Positions 8,154-16,921 of a stretch of 64,000 bases of DNA are shown here, one piece after another (position 1 is the first letter of the stretch; each line of letters starts with the position of its first letter). Location: assembly GCF_023156235.1 (NCBI RefSeq), contig NZ_JAKZAI010000004.1, positions 186,001 through 250,000 on the forward strand, read 5' to 3'. The notes beneath the pieces were generated by a model. It was not told where the DNA came from, made no database searches, and saw only the letters and a list, made by a program, of their open reading frames with translations. The DNA is from Marinobacter goseongensis (GTDB lineage Bacteria > Pseudomonadota > Gammaproteobacteria > Pseudomonadales > Oleiphilaceae). A program made the position numbers and the translations under genes.

Positions 8154-9260
8154 GTGGCGGAACGGAAAGGGATCACCGTGTTTTACGATGACCGGGTCTT
8201 GAAGCATTTTCCGGATGCAAATGCGGCGTTCTTGCCGGGACGGCTGGACAAGCGCATACGCACCATCCTGTCGGGCCTCAACGTGCAGTGGAAGTACCCG
8301 GAGCACCCGGGCCGCATCGAGGCCATCATGAAACTGCTGGAGCAGGAACCCATTGCCGGGCTGGCTTTCGCGCCCGGGCAAGCGGCAACGCGGGAGCAAC
8401 TGGCGCGTGTCCACACCATGTCGTTCCTCGACGATATCTTTTCCCTGCGGGATGAAAGTGCCTGGTTGGATGTGGACACCACAGCGGTGTCGCCCGGCAG
8501 CGTGGAGGCGGCAGAGGTCGCCGCCGGTACCGCCATTGCCGCGGTGGAAGCGGTGATGGCCGGCCAGACGGAGAGCGCCTTCGCGGTGGTTCGTCCACCG
8601 GGTCATCATGCCGAGCCGGCCCGGGCCCGGGGGTTCTGCCTGTTCAATAACGTGGCGGTGGCGGCCGCCCACGCTCAGGCGGCACTGGGATGTGAGCGGG
8701 TGATGATTCTCGATTGGGACGTTCACCACGGCAACGGTACCCAGGACATTTTCTGGGCGGATCCCGACGTCCTGTTCATCGATCTCCACCGCGCCGCGCC
8801 CTTCTACCCCGGTACCGGTTCGTTACCGGAGGTGGGTGCCGGGCGCGGTGAGGGTACCACCGTGAACGTGCCGCTGCCGGGCGGCGCCGGCGATGTGGCC
8901 TACTTCAAGGCGATGCAGGAGATCGTGGTGCCGGCAGCAGACTATTTCAAACCGGATCTGGTTCTGGTGTCCGCCGGTTTTGATGCGCACTGGTTCGATC
9001 TCGCCATGAACGTCAGTTACGAAGGTTTCGCCGCCATGGCCAGCGTGATGCAGGCGGTGGCCAGGAAGCACTGCGATGGGCGGCTGGTGTGCGTTCTGGA
9101 GGGTGGCTACAACACGGAATCACTGGCCCGTGGCGTGCATTCGGTGCTGGAGATGCTGGCCGGCGGCTCGGTGCCGGACCCCCGGGTGTGTGGCATCGAG
9201 GAAGTTGAGGCTGCCATCGAGTATCACCGGGGCGCGTTTACCGACGACAACCCGGTCTAG
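8154..9260 (+). CDS. Class II histone deacetylase-like / acetylpolyamine amidohydrolase family protein
   Basis: A 368-residue zinc hydrolase of the arginase/deacetylase fold. The active-site elements are present: VRPPGHHAEP (the two His of the charge relay), GFCLFNNVAVAA, DWDVHHGNGTQD (zinc-ligand Asp and His), DLHRAAPFYPGTG and the C-terminal LEGGYN. Bacterial members deacetylate small amides, polyamines or protein lysines; which applies here cannot be told. The frame is open back to a TTG at 8100, but GTG 8154 is preferred because a GGGGGA ribosome site lies just upstream and the family N-terminus begins there. Confidence 0.88.
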   Translation: MAERKGITVFYDDRVLKHFPDANAAFLPGRLDKRIRTILSGLNVQWKYPEHPGRIEAIMKLLEQEPIAGLAFAPGQAATREQLARVHTMSFLDDIFSLRDESAWLDVDTTAVSPGSVEAAEVAAGTAIAAVEAVMAGQTESAFAVVRPPGHHAEPARARGFCLFNNVAVAAAHAQAALGCERVMILDWDVHHGNGTQDIFWADPDVLFIDLHRAAPFYPGTGSLPEVGAGRGEGTTVNVPLPGGAGDVAYFKAMQEIVVPAADYFKPDLVLVSAGFDAHWFDLAMNVSYEGFAAMASVMQAVARKHCDGRLVCVLEGGYNTESLARGVHSVLEMLAGGSVPDPRVCGIEEVEAAIEYHRGAFTDDNPV

Positions 9261-9307
9261 GCCTGGCCACTGCGGAACGCGACTGACCAAAGCGCCGCCG
9301 GCAGGAC

Positions 9308-11422
9308 TCAGTTGCAGCTGGCCAGCTGATTGATCCAGTCTGCGATCAGTTGGGCACCCACGGTGTCCGGCTGCAGGATGCTGATGGGCGGCATGCGGAA
9401 TGACCCTTCGGCAAGCATTCTCAGGTATAGCAGCGAATTGTCGGCGTCCCCCGGTGCCAGCAGTTGCGCGCCGGGTCGGTCCGGATCGGTGTTGGTGGGT
9501 GAAATGCCGCAGGTCCGGGTATCCCCCAACGTGGTGCCGAAGCGCAGATCCATCGTGCTCTGGGTGGTGCCGCCCGGGCGGTGGCAATGACTGCAGTTGC
9601 TGTGCAGGTAGCTGCGCGCCCGTTGGCCGAGGGTAGCGCTGTCGTCGGTGCTGCGGCTCAGGGTCTGGCTGCGCTGGGCCGAGGTGATGGGTTCGCTCAG
9701 CACGCCAATGCCGGCCAGGGTTGTCAGCTGATTGGCGGTATTCCCGGTCTGCGGATAGGTGAAATTGCTGTTCAGCTGTGAGGTTTCCAGCCCGAGACTG
9801 AAGCCCGCCGCCGCAGTGTGGCACAGGCTGCACTCACCGGCTGACGGGTAGTGCCAGACCTGGCCGCCCACGTCCACGTCCTGGCTGCCCTCCACCAGTT
9901 CGGCGTCGCTGCCGGCGTCATCCCATTGGTAGCTGTACCCGGACCAGCTGCCATCGGCGTTGTGCAGGAACAGCCGGGTTTCAATCAGGCTCTGGTCCAG
10001 CAGGAAATTCTTCACCAGCACCGAGCCCCGGGGTAGGGCGAAATCACCGCTGCTGTCCACGGTGATGCGGGTGTTGTCCGGCAGCGCCACGTAGCGGGTT
10101 TTGTCGGTCCCGTCGGACCAGAAGGGCTCAATCACGGTGTAGGGGATCAGCCCGTCGGCGGGCTGCCAGGGGGCGCTGGCCTGAACGCAGCCGGTGTCGG
10201 ACAACCGCTGGGGCAGCTCGACTTCCTCGCTCACCGGATCGATCCGGAACAGGCCGGAGAAGGTCACCAGATAGAGCTCGCCGGCGGTGTCCTCGGCAAA
10301 GGAGGCCACGTTGCGGCCGGTCTCCAGCAGGGTGCGGCGCTGAAAACTGCCGTCGCCCTGCGGTGCCAGCGCCCACAGTGTGCCGGAGCCAAAGTCGGCA
10401 AACAGGTAATGGCCCTGGAGTGCAGGAATGTTGTTGCCGCGGTAGACGTAGCCGCCGGTAACCGAGGTGCCCTCGGAGCGACCGTAAGCCGCCATCGGAT
10501 CGATAAACGGGCCGGAGGGCGATGCACCGCAGCTGTTGTCGGTGCGCTCGAAGCCTTCGAAACAGCGCCAGCCGTAGTTGCCGCCGGCGCTGATGCGGTT
10601 GATTTCCTCGAACCGGTTCTGGCCCACATCGCCGGCCCACAGCTCATCGCTTGCGCGGTCGAAACTGAAGCGCCAGGGGTTGCGCAGGCCGTAGGCGTAG
10701 ATCTCCGGCAAAGCACCCGATATGCCACTGCCCGCCGGGCTGCCGTCGGCATTGAGCCGGAGGATGCTGCCCAGCCGTGTGGACAGATCCTGGGCCTGAT
10801 TGGTGGGGTCGTTGGCGCTGCCGCCGTCGCCCAGGGCGACGTACAGCCGGTCGTCGGGGCCGAAGACAATGTGGCCGCCGTTGTGGTTGGAAAAAGGCTG
10901 GGATTGTTGCAGCAAGTCACTGCGCAGCAGGGCGCCGGCGCCGTCGACCCGCAGGCTATTGCCGTTGTCGGCGGATTCGAAACGGGCGACCACCGAGGTC
11001 ATGCCGCTGCCGGTGTCCTCGGTGAACGACAGGTAGAGCAACCCGTTGCTGGCGAATTCGGGATCAAACGCCATGCCCAGCAGCCCGCACTCGCCGCAGT
11101 CACTCAGGGTATAGGTGTCGGACAGGTCCACCAGTTCGGTGCGGCTGGGCCCGGCGAGTTCGACTCGGTGGATTACGCCGCCCTGTTCCACCACATAGAC
11201 AATGCCGGCCAGACCGGGATGGGGGAGCATCAGCAGGGGTTGGCTGAAACTGAGGGAGGGCGCCACGGCGCTCAGCCGGACTTCTCCCGAGCCTTCGAAG
11301 GCGAGGCATTGCGTATTGCCCGGTCGCTCGGAGAGTCCGAGCGTGCTTCCGGAGCCGCTGCCTGAACCGCCGCCGCAAGCGGTGACGGACAGGCAGAAGA
11401 GTAGCAGAAGACACCGTGTCAT
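9308..11422 (-). CDS. PQQ-dependent sugar-dehydrogenase-like lipoprotein with C-terminal two-haem domain
   Basis: A 704-residue secreted protein. The signal peptide ends in the lipobox LSVTAC, followed by a Gly/Ser linker. The first half is a beta-propeller of the soluble glucose/aldose dehydrogenase (GSDH/HHIP-like) type, with GLLGMAFDPEF, GDGGSANDPTNQAQ, EIYAYGLRNPWRFSFD and GGNYGWRCFEG. The second half holds two c-type haem motifs, CSLCH and CSHCH, in a segment resembling the dihaem domains seen in some Shewanella-type proteins. The layout suggests periplasmic or surface oxidation of a sugar or alcohol with electrons passed to haem. ATG 11422 is chosen because GGGAGGA precedes it. The substrate is unknown. 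Confidence 0.82.
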   Translation of the reverse strand: MTRCLLLLFCLSVTACGGGSGSGSGSTLGLSERPGNTQCLAFEGSGEVRLSAVAPSLSFSQPLLMLPHPGLAGIVYVVEQGGVIHRVELAGPSRTELVDLSDTYTLSDCGECGLLGMAFDPEFASNGLLYLSFTEDTGSGMTSVVARFESADNGNSLRVDGAGALLRSDLLQQSQPFSNHNGGHIVFGPDDRLYVALGDGGSANDPTNQAQDLSTRLGSILRLNADGSPAGSGISGALPEIYAYGLRNPWRFSFDRASDELWAGDVGQNRFEEINRISAGGNYGWRCFEGFERTDNSCGASPSGPFIDPMAAYGRSEGTSVTGGYVYRGNNIPALQGHYLFADFGSGTLWALAPQGDGSFQRRTLLETGRNVASFAEDTAGELYLVTFSGLFRIDPVSEEVELPQRLSDTGCVQASAPWQPADGLIPYTVIEPFWSDGTDKTRYVALPDNTRITVDSSGDFALPRGSVLVKNFLLDQSLIETRLFLHNADGSWSGYSYQWDDAGSDAELVEGSQDVDVGGQVWHYPSAGECSLCHTAAAGFSLGLETSQLNSNFTYPQTGNTANQLTTLAGIGVLSEPITSAQRSQTLSRSTDDSATLGQRARSYLHSNCSHCHRPGGTTQSTMDLRFGTTLGDTRTCGISPTNTDPDRPGAQLLAPGDADNSLLYLRMLAEGSFRMPPISILQPDTVGAQLIADWINQLASCN

Positions 11423-11480
11423 GAGCTCTGTCCTCCCTGCAGAGCTTAAATCATAGCCCATCCAGGGCGTGGCGCCAGGG

Positions 11481-12017
11481 TTACTCGGTGGTGCGCTCTT
11501 TCATGTCCCGGGCGCCGTCCTTGAAGTTTTGCCAGGTGGAGGACGTTGCCTCCTTGGTATTTTCCCACGCGCTTTCACTGGTTTTCTTGGTGTTCTCCCA
11601 GGCCTGACGCAGGCCGCTGCGGGTCTGGTTCCACCAGCTTTCGTCGTACTCCGGCAGATTTTTCACCGCGTTGCTGTCGGCTTCCATGTGGATCTGATAG
11701 TCCAGATCGTCGAAGCGCTTGATGCCGTCATCGTCCGCTTCCAGGCGCACGGTGAAGCTGCCACGTTCAGCCACCACATCGCGGCCGCCAAGGCCCAGCA
11801 CGTCGCCGGTCTTGATCACGAGGGAGTGAATGGCCATGTCATCGCCGAGCAGAATGTCTTCCACCTCGCCGATTTCTTTGCCGCTGCTGTCATACACATC
11901 CGCATCCAGCAGCTCATCGGCGGAATACAGACCCTCAACGGCGTGGGCGGAGGTGCTCAGGGCCAGACTGCCGGCCAGCAGGGACGCGGTCATTGCCTTG
12001 ATCATAGGTGTACGCAT
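11481..12017 (-). CDS. Exported PRC-barrel protein with 11-residue tryptophan repeats
   Basis: A 178-residue protein with a signal peptide (cleavage near AHA-VEG) and a PRC-barrel (about 30-115), including SGKEIGEVEDILLGDD. The C-terminus is a regular 11-residue repeat with Trp at 129, 140, 151 and 162, the last three units beginning WENTK, WENTK and WQNFK. This periodicity predicts a long amphipathic helix or hendecad coiled coil. PRC-barrels bind small ligands or proteins, and the exported form suggests an envelope stress or surface role, which is inference. AGGAG lies seven bases before ATG. Confidence 0.75.
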   Translation of the reverse strand: MRTPMIKAMTASLLAGSLALSTSAHAVEGLYSADELLDADVYDSSGKEIGEVEDILLGDDMAIHSLVIKTGDVLGLGGRDVVAERGSFTVRLEADDDGIKRFDDLDYQIHMEADSNAVKNLPEYDESWWNQTRSGLRQAWENTKKTSESAWENTKEATSSTWQNFKDGARDMKERTTE

Positions 12018-12299
12018 ATCGGAACTCCTGTAAGGGTTGAATCCTGAAACAGACCCGGAAACAGCGCAGGTCCGGTGCCTGCTCTCAACTCCAAGCTAAC
12101 AAAGGCCAGCAGCAGTACCTAGTGACGTTCCGGCAATGATCCTGTAGTCAAATCGTGACAAACCGCCGTTATGGTGTGAGAGGCGTCTGTGGGCGAGGAT
12201 TGCGGGGAAAGGCCGGCACAGCGGTTGATTTACCGCAAACAGCCCGCATGTAGGGGGCACTGAGGATCGTTCGGGTCTGTTTGACTGAGGTTTCCAATG
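12018..12299. other. Intergenic region before the ahpC operator
   Basis: These 282 bases separate the divergent PRC-barrel gene and ahpC. They should contain the minus-strand promoter. No open frame with a ribosome site, terminator or clear repeat was found. An open minus-strand frame at 12096-12398 runs through the OxyR-type site and the ahpC leader and is not protein-like. Confidence 0.4.
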
Positions 12300-12336
12300 A
12301 TAGGGGTTCCCTATACCGAGTTTGGAAATAATCAAT
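12300..12336 (+). promoter_or_regulatory. Candidate OxyR operator of ahpC
   Basis: The OxyR pattern is four tetranucleotides (ATAG, CTAT, ATAG, CTAT) separated by seven bases each. Here they read ATAG-N7-CTAT-N7-TTGG-N7-CAAT: the first two are perfect and the second pair is partial. The first half is also a perfect palindrome (ATAGGG-GTT-CCCTAT). It lies 82 bases before the ahpC ATG, a suitable position for activation. A second site of the same form precedes ahpF. Confidence 0.75.
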
Positions 12337-12417
12337 TTAAACCACGAACAGAAAATCCGTATCTTTACACTCGACTTTCCAACAACCCTTGAATCCATTA
12401 AACAGGAGTTAGCTTAC

Positions 12418-12981
12418 ATGGGTATCATCAATAGCGAGATCAAGCCGTTCAACGCCACCGCATTCAAGAGCGGTGAGTTTGTTGAGATCAGCGAAGCAAA
12501 TGTAAAAGGTAAGTGGGCGGTATTTTTCTTCTACCCGGCCGACTTCACGTTTGTATGCCCGACCGAGCTGGGCGACGTGGCTGACAAGTACGAAGAGCTG
12601 CAGAAGCTGGGCGTTGAAGTGTTCTCCGTGTCCACCGACACCCACTTCACTCATAAAGCATGGCACGACAGCTCCGAGACCATCGGCAAGATTAACTATT
12701 ACATGGTTGGCGACCAGACCGGCACCATCACCAACAACTTCGGTGTGATGCGTGAAGGCCAGGGCCTGGCCGACCGTGCCACCTTCCTGATCGATCCGGA
12801 CGGCGTGATCCAGGCGATGGAAATCACCGCTGAAGGCATCGGTCGTGACGCCGACGACCTGCTGCGCAAAGTGAAAGCGGCTCAGTACGTTCGCAACAAT
12901 CCGGGCGAAGTGTGCCCGGCCAAGTGGAAAGAAGGCGAAGCCACTCTGGCGCCGTCTCTGGATCTGGTTGGCAAGATCTAA
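12418..12981 (+). CDS. ahpC: Alkyl hydroperoxide reductase peroxidase subunit AhpC
   Basis: A typical 2-Cys peroxiredoxin of 187 residues, the standard length. Peroxidatic Cys47 is in FVCPTE and resolving Cys166 in GEVCPAKW. It reduces H2O2 and organic hydroperoxides in the cytoplasm and is recycled by AhpF. The frame is open back to 12322, but that stretch contains the operator and leader. ATG 12418 follows AGGAG at a good distance. Unlike the usual ahpCF operon, ahpF is separated here by an opposing gene, and each subunit has its own OxyR-type site. Confidence 0.97.
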   Translation: MGIINSEIKPFNATAFKSGEFVEISEANVKGKWAVFFFYPADFTFVCPTELGDVADKYEELQKLGVEVFSVSTDTHFTHKAWHDSSETIGKINYYMVGDQTGTITNNFGVMREGQGLADRATFLIDPDGVIQAMEITAEGIGRDADDLLRKVKAAQYVRNNPGEVCPAKWKEGEATLAPSLDLVGKI

Positions 12982-13010
12982 GCCACTCCCTGCGAGTAGC
13001 TCAGAAGCAG

Positions 13011-13037
13011 AAAACCCCGGTTTATCCGGGGTTTTTT
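13011..13037. terminator. Bidirectional terminator between ahpC and the DUF3581 gene
   Basis: A perfect 10-bp stem, AAAACCCCGG (13011-13020) with CCGGGGTTTT (13026-13035), encloses the loop TTTAT and is followed by T residues on both strands. The loop contains the TAA stop codon of the DUF3581 gene, so the last codons of that gene form one arm of the terminator. Confidence 0.9.
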
Positions 13038-13753
13038 GTGTCCGGTGCAGCCCCCGTGCCCCGTGCCTTGAGGCGATAGAACTCTTCGACCACACCGGCC
13101 ATGGCCTCCGGGCAGTAGGGGCGCAGGCCGCTCAGCACCAGCCGTTTGCTGACTTCACCCACGGCGTTGCCGCCGGCGATCAGCTGGTATTCCAGCAGAA
13201 CGTTGCCGCGCTTCCCGGCGGCGTCCAGGGAGGCGTTGCTCAGCTCGAGATCCGGCGACGGCAGCTCCAGACTGGTGAGGGTGAGGCTCATGCTCTCGTA
13301 CATGACCATCGGCCGGTCGGGATTGAACATCACCCCGTTCGATTCCATTAACGGTTTCAGGGTATGGGGGAAGTTTTTACCGGAGGCCGCAACGTAGGCG
13401 CGGGTGATGTCCTCGATCAGTTGTTCGTCTGTGGTGCGGGCACCACTGCGGGCCACTTCGATGTAGACCTTGCCGGCGTCATCGCAGACGTCTATGCCAT
13501 TCGCGGTGTCCACGAATTGCAGCGGCACGCCGGCACCCAGCAGGCTGCGGAAACGGAAGGTCATGTGTTCCGAGAGCCCGAAGCGGGCCACTACGATGGC
13601 GAACAGCAGGTCGCCGGGCACGCAGAAGCGGCGGGCATCCGGGTCGTGAATGGGGTTGAAGTCCCCCGCAATTTCTTTGGCGAACTGGCTGGCCTGCGGA
13701 GCGGAGATGTGTACGCGCCCGTTCTGGACGGAGTGGAAACGATCGAGAAACAT
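13022..13753 (-). CDS. DUF3581 family protein
   Basis: A 243-residue cytosolic protein matching DUF3581 as I recognise it, a family found in marine gammaproteobacteria. Near the N-terminus is FAKEIAGDFNPIHD followed by FCVPGDLLFA. This resembles the NPxHxD and substrate-tunnel motifs of MaoC-like hotdog hydratases, so a hotdog fold acting on an acyl thioester is a reasonable guess, not an established function. It sits between ahpC and ahpF on the opposite strand and reads convergently to ahpC. Its ribosome site is weak. Confidence 0.75.
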   Translation of the reverse strand: MFLDRFHSVQNGRVHISAPQASQFAKEIAGDFNPIHDPDARRFCVPGDLLFAIVVARFGLSEHMTFRFRSLLGAGVPLQFVDTANGIDVCDDAGKVYIEVARSGARTTDEQLIEDITRAYVAASGKNFPHTLKPLMESNGVMFNPDRPMVMYESMSLTLTSLELPSPDLELSNASLDAAGKRGNVLLEYQLIAGGNAVGEVSKRLVLSGLRPYCPEAMAGVVEEFYRLKARGTGAAPDTKNPG

Positions 13754-13873
13754 GCGCTGCCTATGCTGGATGCCAGAGTGTGATGGTTCGGTGTCTCTGG
13801 CACACGATACGCTGACAAGCGGCCGTTGGGTATTCGCTATTGGTCAAGACCCCGGAGTCGTAATTGGATCAGG

Positions 13874-13910
13874 ATAGCAAAGCTCTATCAAACAGTTTGG
13901 GGCAATTAAT
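13874..13910 (+). promoter_or_regulatory. Candidate OxyR operator of ahpF
   Basis: ATAG (13874-13877), seven bases, CTAT (13885-13888), seven bases, TTTG, seven bases, TAAT. The first half is a perfect OxyR half-operator and the second is degenerate, as at ahpC. After CTAT both sites share a TTTGG followed by an AT-rich tract. It lies 83 bases before the ahpF ATG, nearly the same distance as at ahpC (82). Confidence 0.72.
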
Positions 13911-13993
13911 TTGAGCATTGGCTTGCCAACCCGTATCTTCGCTTCAATCTAATCTATTGTCCCGTTTCAGCATCTTAAAGGAGAAGCACGACT

Positions 13994-15598
13994 ATGTTGG
14001 ATGCCAGCATCAAGGAACAACTCAAAGCCTACATGGACAAGCTGCAGCAGCCGATCGAGCTGGTGGCCGCCTATGATGACGGCCCCAAGTCCCAGGAGCT
14101 GCGTGAGCTGCTGGAAGAGCTGGAGCCGATGTCCGCCAAGATCAGCCTGCGCACTGAGGAAGATCCTGACGTACGCCGCCCGTCCTTTGCCATCAACCGT
14201 GTGGGTACCGACATCGGTGTACGCTTTGCCGGCATCCCCATGGGCCACGAGTTCACGTCGCTGATTCTGGCGCTGCTGCAGGTGGGCGGCCATCCGTCCA
14301 AGGCCACTCAGGACGTGATCGAGCAGGTTCAGTCGCTGGACGGTGAGTTCGAATTCGAGACCTACTTCTCCCTGTCCTGCCAGAACTGCCCGGATGTGGT
14401 GCAGGCGCTGAACCTGATGAGCGTGCTCAACCCGAAGATCCGGCACACCTCCATCGATGGCGCGCTGTTCCAGGATGAGGTGGAAAAGCGTGAAGTCATG
14501 GCGGTGCCGAGTGTCTATCTGAATGGTGCAACGTTCGGCCAGGGCCGGATGACCATGGAAGAAATCGTCGCCAAGCTGGATACCAACTCCGACGCCCGTG
14601 AAGCCGAGAAGATCAACGGTAAAGACGCGTTCGAGGTGTTGGTCGTCGGCGGTGGCCCGGCAGGCTCAGCCGCGGCCATCTACGCCGCGCGGAAGGGGAT
14701 CTCCACCGGTATCGCTGCCGAACGCTTTGGCGGGCAGGTCGCTGACACCATGGGCATCGAGAACCTGATTTCGGTGCCATACACCGAAGGCCCCAAGCTG
14801 GTTGCCGCCATGGAGCAGAACGTCAAGGAATACGACGTCGACATCATGAACATGCAGCGCGCCGAGAAGCTGATTCCGGCACCTCGCAAAGGCGGTCTGC
14901 ACGAGGTGCGTCTGGCCAACGGTGCGTCTCTGAAAGCCCGCACTCTGGTGCTTTCCACTGGCGCCCGCTGGCGCCAGATGGGTGTCCCGGGCGAAGAGGA
15001 ATATCGTAACAAGGGCGTGGCATACTGCCCGCATTGTGATGGCCCGCTGTTCAAGGGCAAGCGCGTGGCGGTCATTGGCGGTGGCAATTCCGGTGTAGAA
15101 GCGGCCATTGATCTGGCCGGTATTGTCGGCCATGTCACGCTGATCGAGTTCGGCGCGGAGATGCGAGCGGACGAAGTGCTGCAGAAGAAACTTCGCAGCC
15201 TGAAGAACGTGGAGATCATCACTTCCGGCCAGACCACCGAGATCACCGGTGAGAATGGCAAGGTGAACGGTCTGCAGTACACCGACCGCAACACCGATGA
15301 GAGTCATCATGTGGCGCTGGAAGGTGTGTTCGTGCAGATCGGTCTGGTGCCCAACACCGAGTGGCTGAAGGGCGACATCGAACTGAGCCAGCACGGCGAG
15401 ATCGTCGTCAATGAGCGGGGCGAAACGTCCCTGCCGGGTGTATTCGCGGCTGGCGACGCCACCACCGTGCCGTACAAGCAGATTGTCATCTCCATGGGTG
15501 AGGGTTCGAAAGCCGCCCTGAGCGCCTTCGACTTCCTGATCCGGAACTCCGCAGACGACAGTGACAGTGAGGGAGAGAGCGACAGCGCCGCGGCGTAA
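13994..15598 (+). CDS. ahpF: Alkyl hydroperoxide reductase flavoprotein subunit AhpF
   Basis: A 534-residue FAD- and NADH-dependent disulfide reductase that recycles AhpC. The N-terminal double thioredoxin-fold domain carries Cys129-x-x-Cys132 (SCQNCPDVV), and the thioredoxin-reductase-like part has [10 protein letters not shown] at 219-228 and the redox pair Cys345/Cys348 (CPHCD). The numbering matches E. coli AhpF exactly. The C-terminus has the [11 protein letters not shown] flavin motif and an extra acidic Ser/Asp/Glu tail of about a dozen residues. AAGGAG precedes the ATG. An OxyR-type site lies upstream. Confidence 0.97.
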   Translation: MLDASIKEQLKAYMDKLQQPIELVAAYDDGPKSQELRELLEELEPMSAKISLRTEEDPDVRRPSFAINRVGTDIGVRFAGIPMGHEFTSLILALLQVGGHPSKATQDVIEQVQSLDGEFEFETYFSLSCQNCPDVVQALNLMSVLNPKIRHTSIDGALFQDEVEKREVMAVPSVYLNGATFGQGRMTMEEIVAKLDTNSDAREAEKINGKDAFEVLVVGGGPAGSAAAIYAARKGISTGIAAERFGGQVADTMGIENLISVPYTEGPKLVAAMEQNVKEYDVDIMNMQRAEKLIPAPRKGGLHEVRLANGASLKARTLVLSTGARWRQMGVPGEEEYRNKGVAYCPHCDGPLFKGKRVAVIGGGNSGVEAAIDLAGIVGHVTLIEFGAEMRADEVLQKKLRSLKNVEIITSGQTTEITGENGKVNGLQYTDRNTDESHHVALEGVFVQIGLVPNTEWLKGDIELSQHGEIVVNERGETSLPGVFAAGDATTVPYKQIVISMGEGSKAALSAFDFLIRNSADDSDSEGESDSAAA

Positions 15599-15623
15599 CC
15601 CGTCGTCCCGCGACTGTGAAACA

Positions 15624-15650
15624 GGCACCGGTAACGCCGGTGCCTTTTTT
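15624..15650 (+). terminator. Intrinsic terminator of ahpF
   Basis: GGCACCGG (15624-15631) pairs with CCGGTGCC (15637-15644) around a five-base loop and is followed directly by six T residues. It begins 26 bases after the ahpF stop codon. Confidence 0.92.
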
Positions 15651-15747
15651 ATGGCGGCGGGAAATCCCCTTGTCTGCCCGCCGGCACGCATATAGCCTTG
15701 CAGGTCTGTGTCGGGTTGCCGCGCTATCCAAGAGGTATTAAAACCGC

Positions 15748-16905
15748 ATGTTGTCTCGTGCCTGTCTGCTTTGCATCGGTCTGGTCTGTTGTCTGGTGAT
15801 TCGCACCGTGGATGCTGACCCGCGCCCTCACGTGGTGTTCTTGTCCCCCGACGACTCCAACTTCTGGTCCATGACCGCTGGATTCATGGAAGAGGTTGCG
15901 GCTGACCTCGACATGGGTCTGGAAGTCCGTTTTGACCATGACCGGCACCGGTTCAGCTACCAGCAGCTCGCCGAGCGGGTACTCAACCGGAAGCAGCGGC
16001 CGGACTATCTGGTGTTCATGGCCAAGGAAAACGTTACCGAACCCATGCTGACCCTGGCCCATGAGGCGGGGGTGAAGACTTTCACCTTCAACACCGAGAT
16101 TCCACAGGCCGCCCAGGCGACGCTGGGCTTGCCGCGCGAGACGCTGGCCAACTGGATCGGTCATGTGGTTCCGGACAACGTGCAGTCCGGACAGGTTCTT
16201 GCCGAGATCCTCGCCGGGCAGGCGCGTCAACTGAGCAAGGCCGAACACCGCGCACCCACCAGGATGATCGCGCTTAGCGGAACGCTGGACTCGTCCGCCG
16301 CCAAGGACCGGAATCTGGGGTTGGAGAAGGTGGCCGACGGCGAACAGATCAAGCTGATGCAACTGATCTACGCCGACTGGAGCCGGCAACAGGCGGAGGA
16401 AAAAACCCGCGTACTGTTATCGCGGTATTCGGGCATCACCGCTATCTGGAGCGCCAGCGACGGCATGGCCATGGGCGCGATTGACGCGATCAGGCAAACC
16501 GGCAGAGCATCGGGTCAGGACATCGTCGTCGGCGGTATGGACTGGGAGCCTCAGGCACTGGCGGCTGTTCGCAGGGGGGAGCTTGCGGTGAGCCTTGGCC
16601 GGCATTTTATGGGAGGCGGGCTGGTGCTTTTGCTCCTGCACGATTACCACAAAGGCTACGATTTCGCCTCGGCCTCGGCCTCGTCATCCGCTGCGCTGAA
16701 GTATCAGCTTCAGCCGGCCACACCAAGTAATCTGGACAGGGTAGAGCGGGTGATGCGACCGGAGAGTTGGCGGAGGGTGGATTTCCGCGCCTTCAGCCGG
16801 GTTCATAATCCCGATCTGGACGGGCAGGCATTCAGCGCAAATCAGGTGATGGACGGATTCATGGCTGCACTCGCGGCTGACGCTGGCGCCAGCCAGCAAC
16901 CCTGA
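15748..16905 (+). CDS. Periplasmic sugar-binding-like protein (type 1 PBP fold)
   Basis: A 385-residue exported protein with a hydrophobic signal peptide ending near VDA-DPR. It follows the Peripla_BP_4/LacI-like pattern: a first strand HVVFLSPDDSNFW, MTAGFMEEVA, PDYLVFMAKEN, then AIWSASDGMAMGAIDAIRQT and IVVGGMDWEPQAL in the second lobe. Such proteins bind sugars or autoinducer-like molecules and hand them to an ABC transporter or a membrane sensor. Neither partner is encoded nearby; the next gene is convergent and unrelated. A sensor role is possible. AGAGG is placed rather far from the ATG. Confidence 0.8.
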   Translation: MLSRACLLCIGLVCCLVIRTVDADPRPHVVFLSPDDSNFWSMTAGFMEEVAADLDMGLEVRFDHDRHRFSYQQLAERVLNRKQRPDYLVFMAKENVTEPMLTLAHEAGVKTFTFNTEIPQAAQATLGLPRETLANWIGHVVPDNVQSGQVLAEILAGQARQLSKAEHRAPTRMIALSGTLDSSAAKDRNLGLEKVADGEQIKLMQLIYADWSRQQAEEKTRVLLSRYSGITAIWSASDGMAMGAIDAIRQTGRASGQDIVVGGMDWEPQALAAVRRGELAVSLGRHFMGGGLVLLLLHDYHKGYDFASASASSSAALKYQLQPATPSNLDRVERVMRPESWRRVDFRAFSRVHNPDLDGQAFSANQVMDGFMAALAADAGASQQP

Positions 16906-16921
16906 ATCCGCCGAGCCGCTT

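Noticed and set aside
12322..12417. Upstream start for ahpC
   Set aside because: It would place the operator inside coding sequence; AhpC has a fixed N-terminus and a good ribosome site at 12418.
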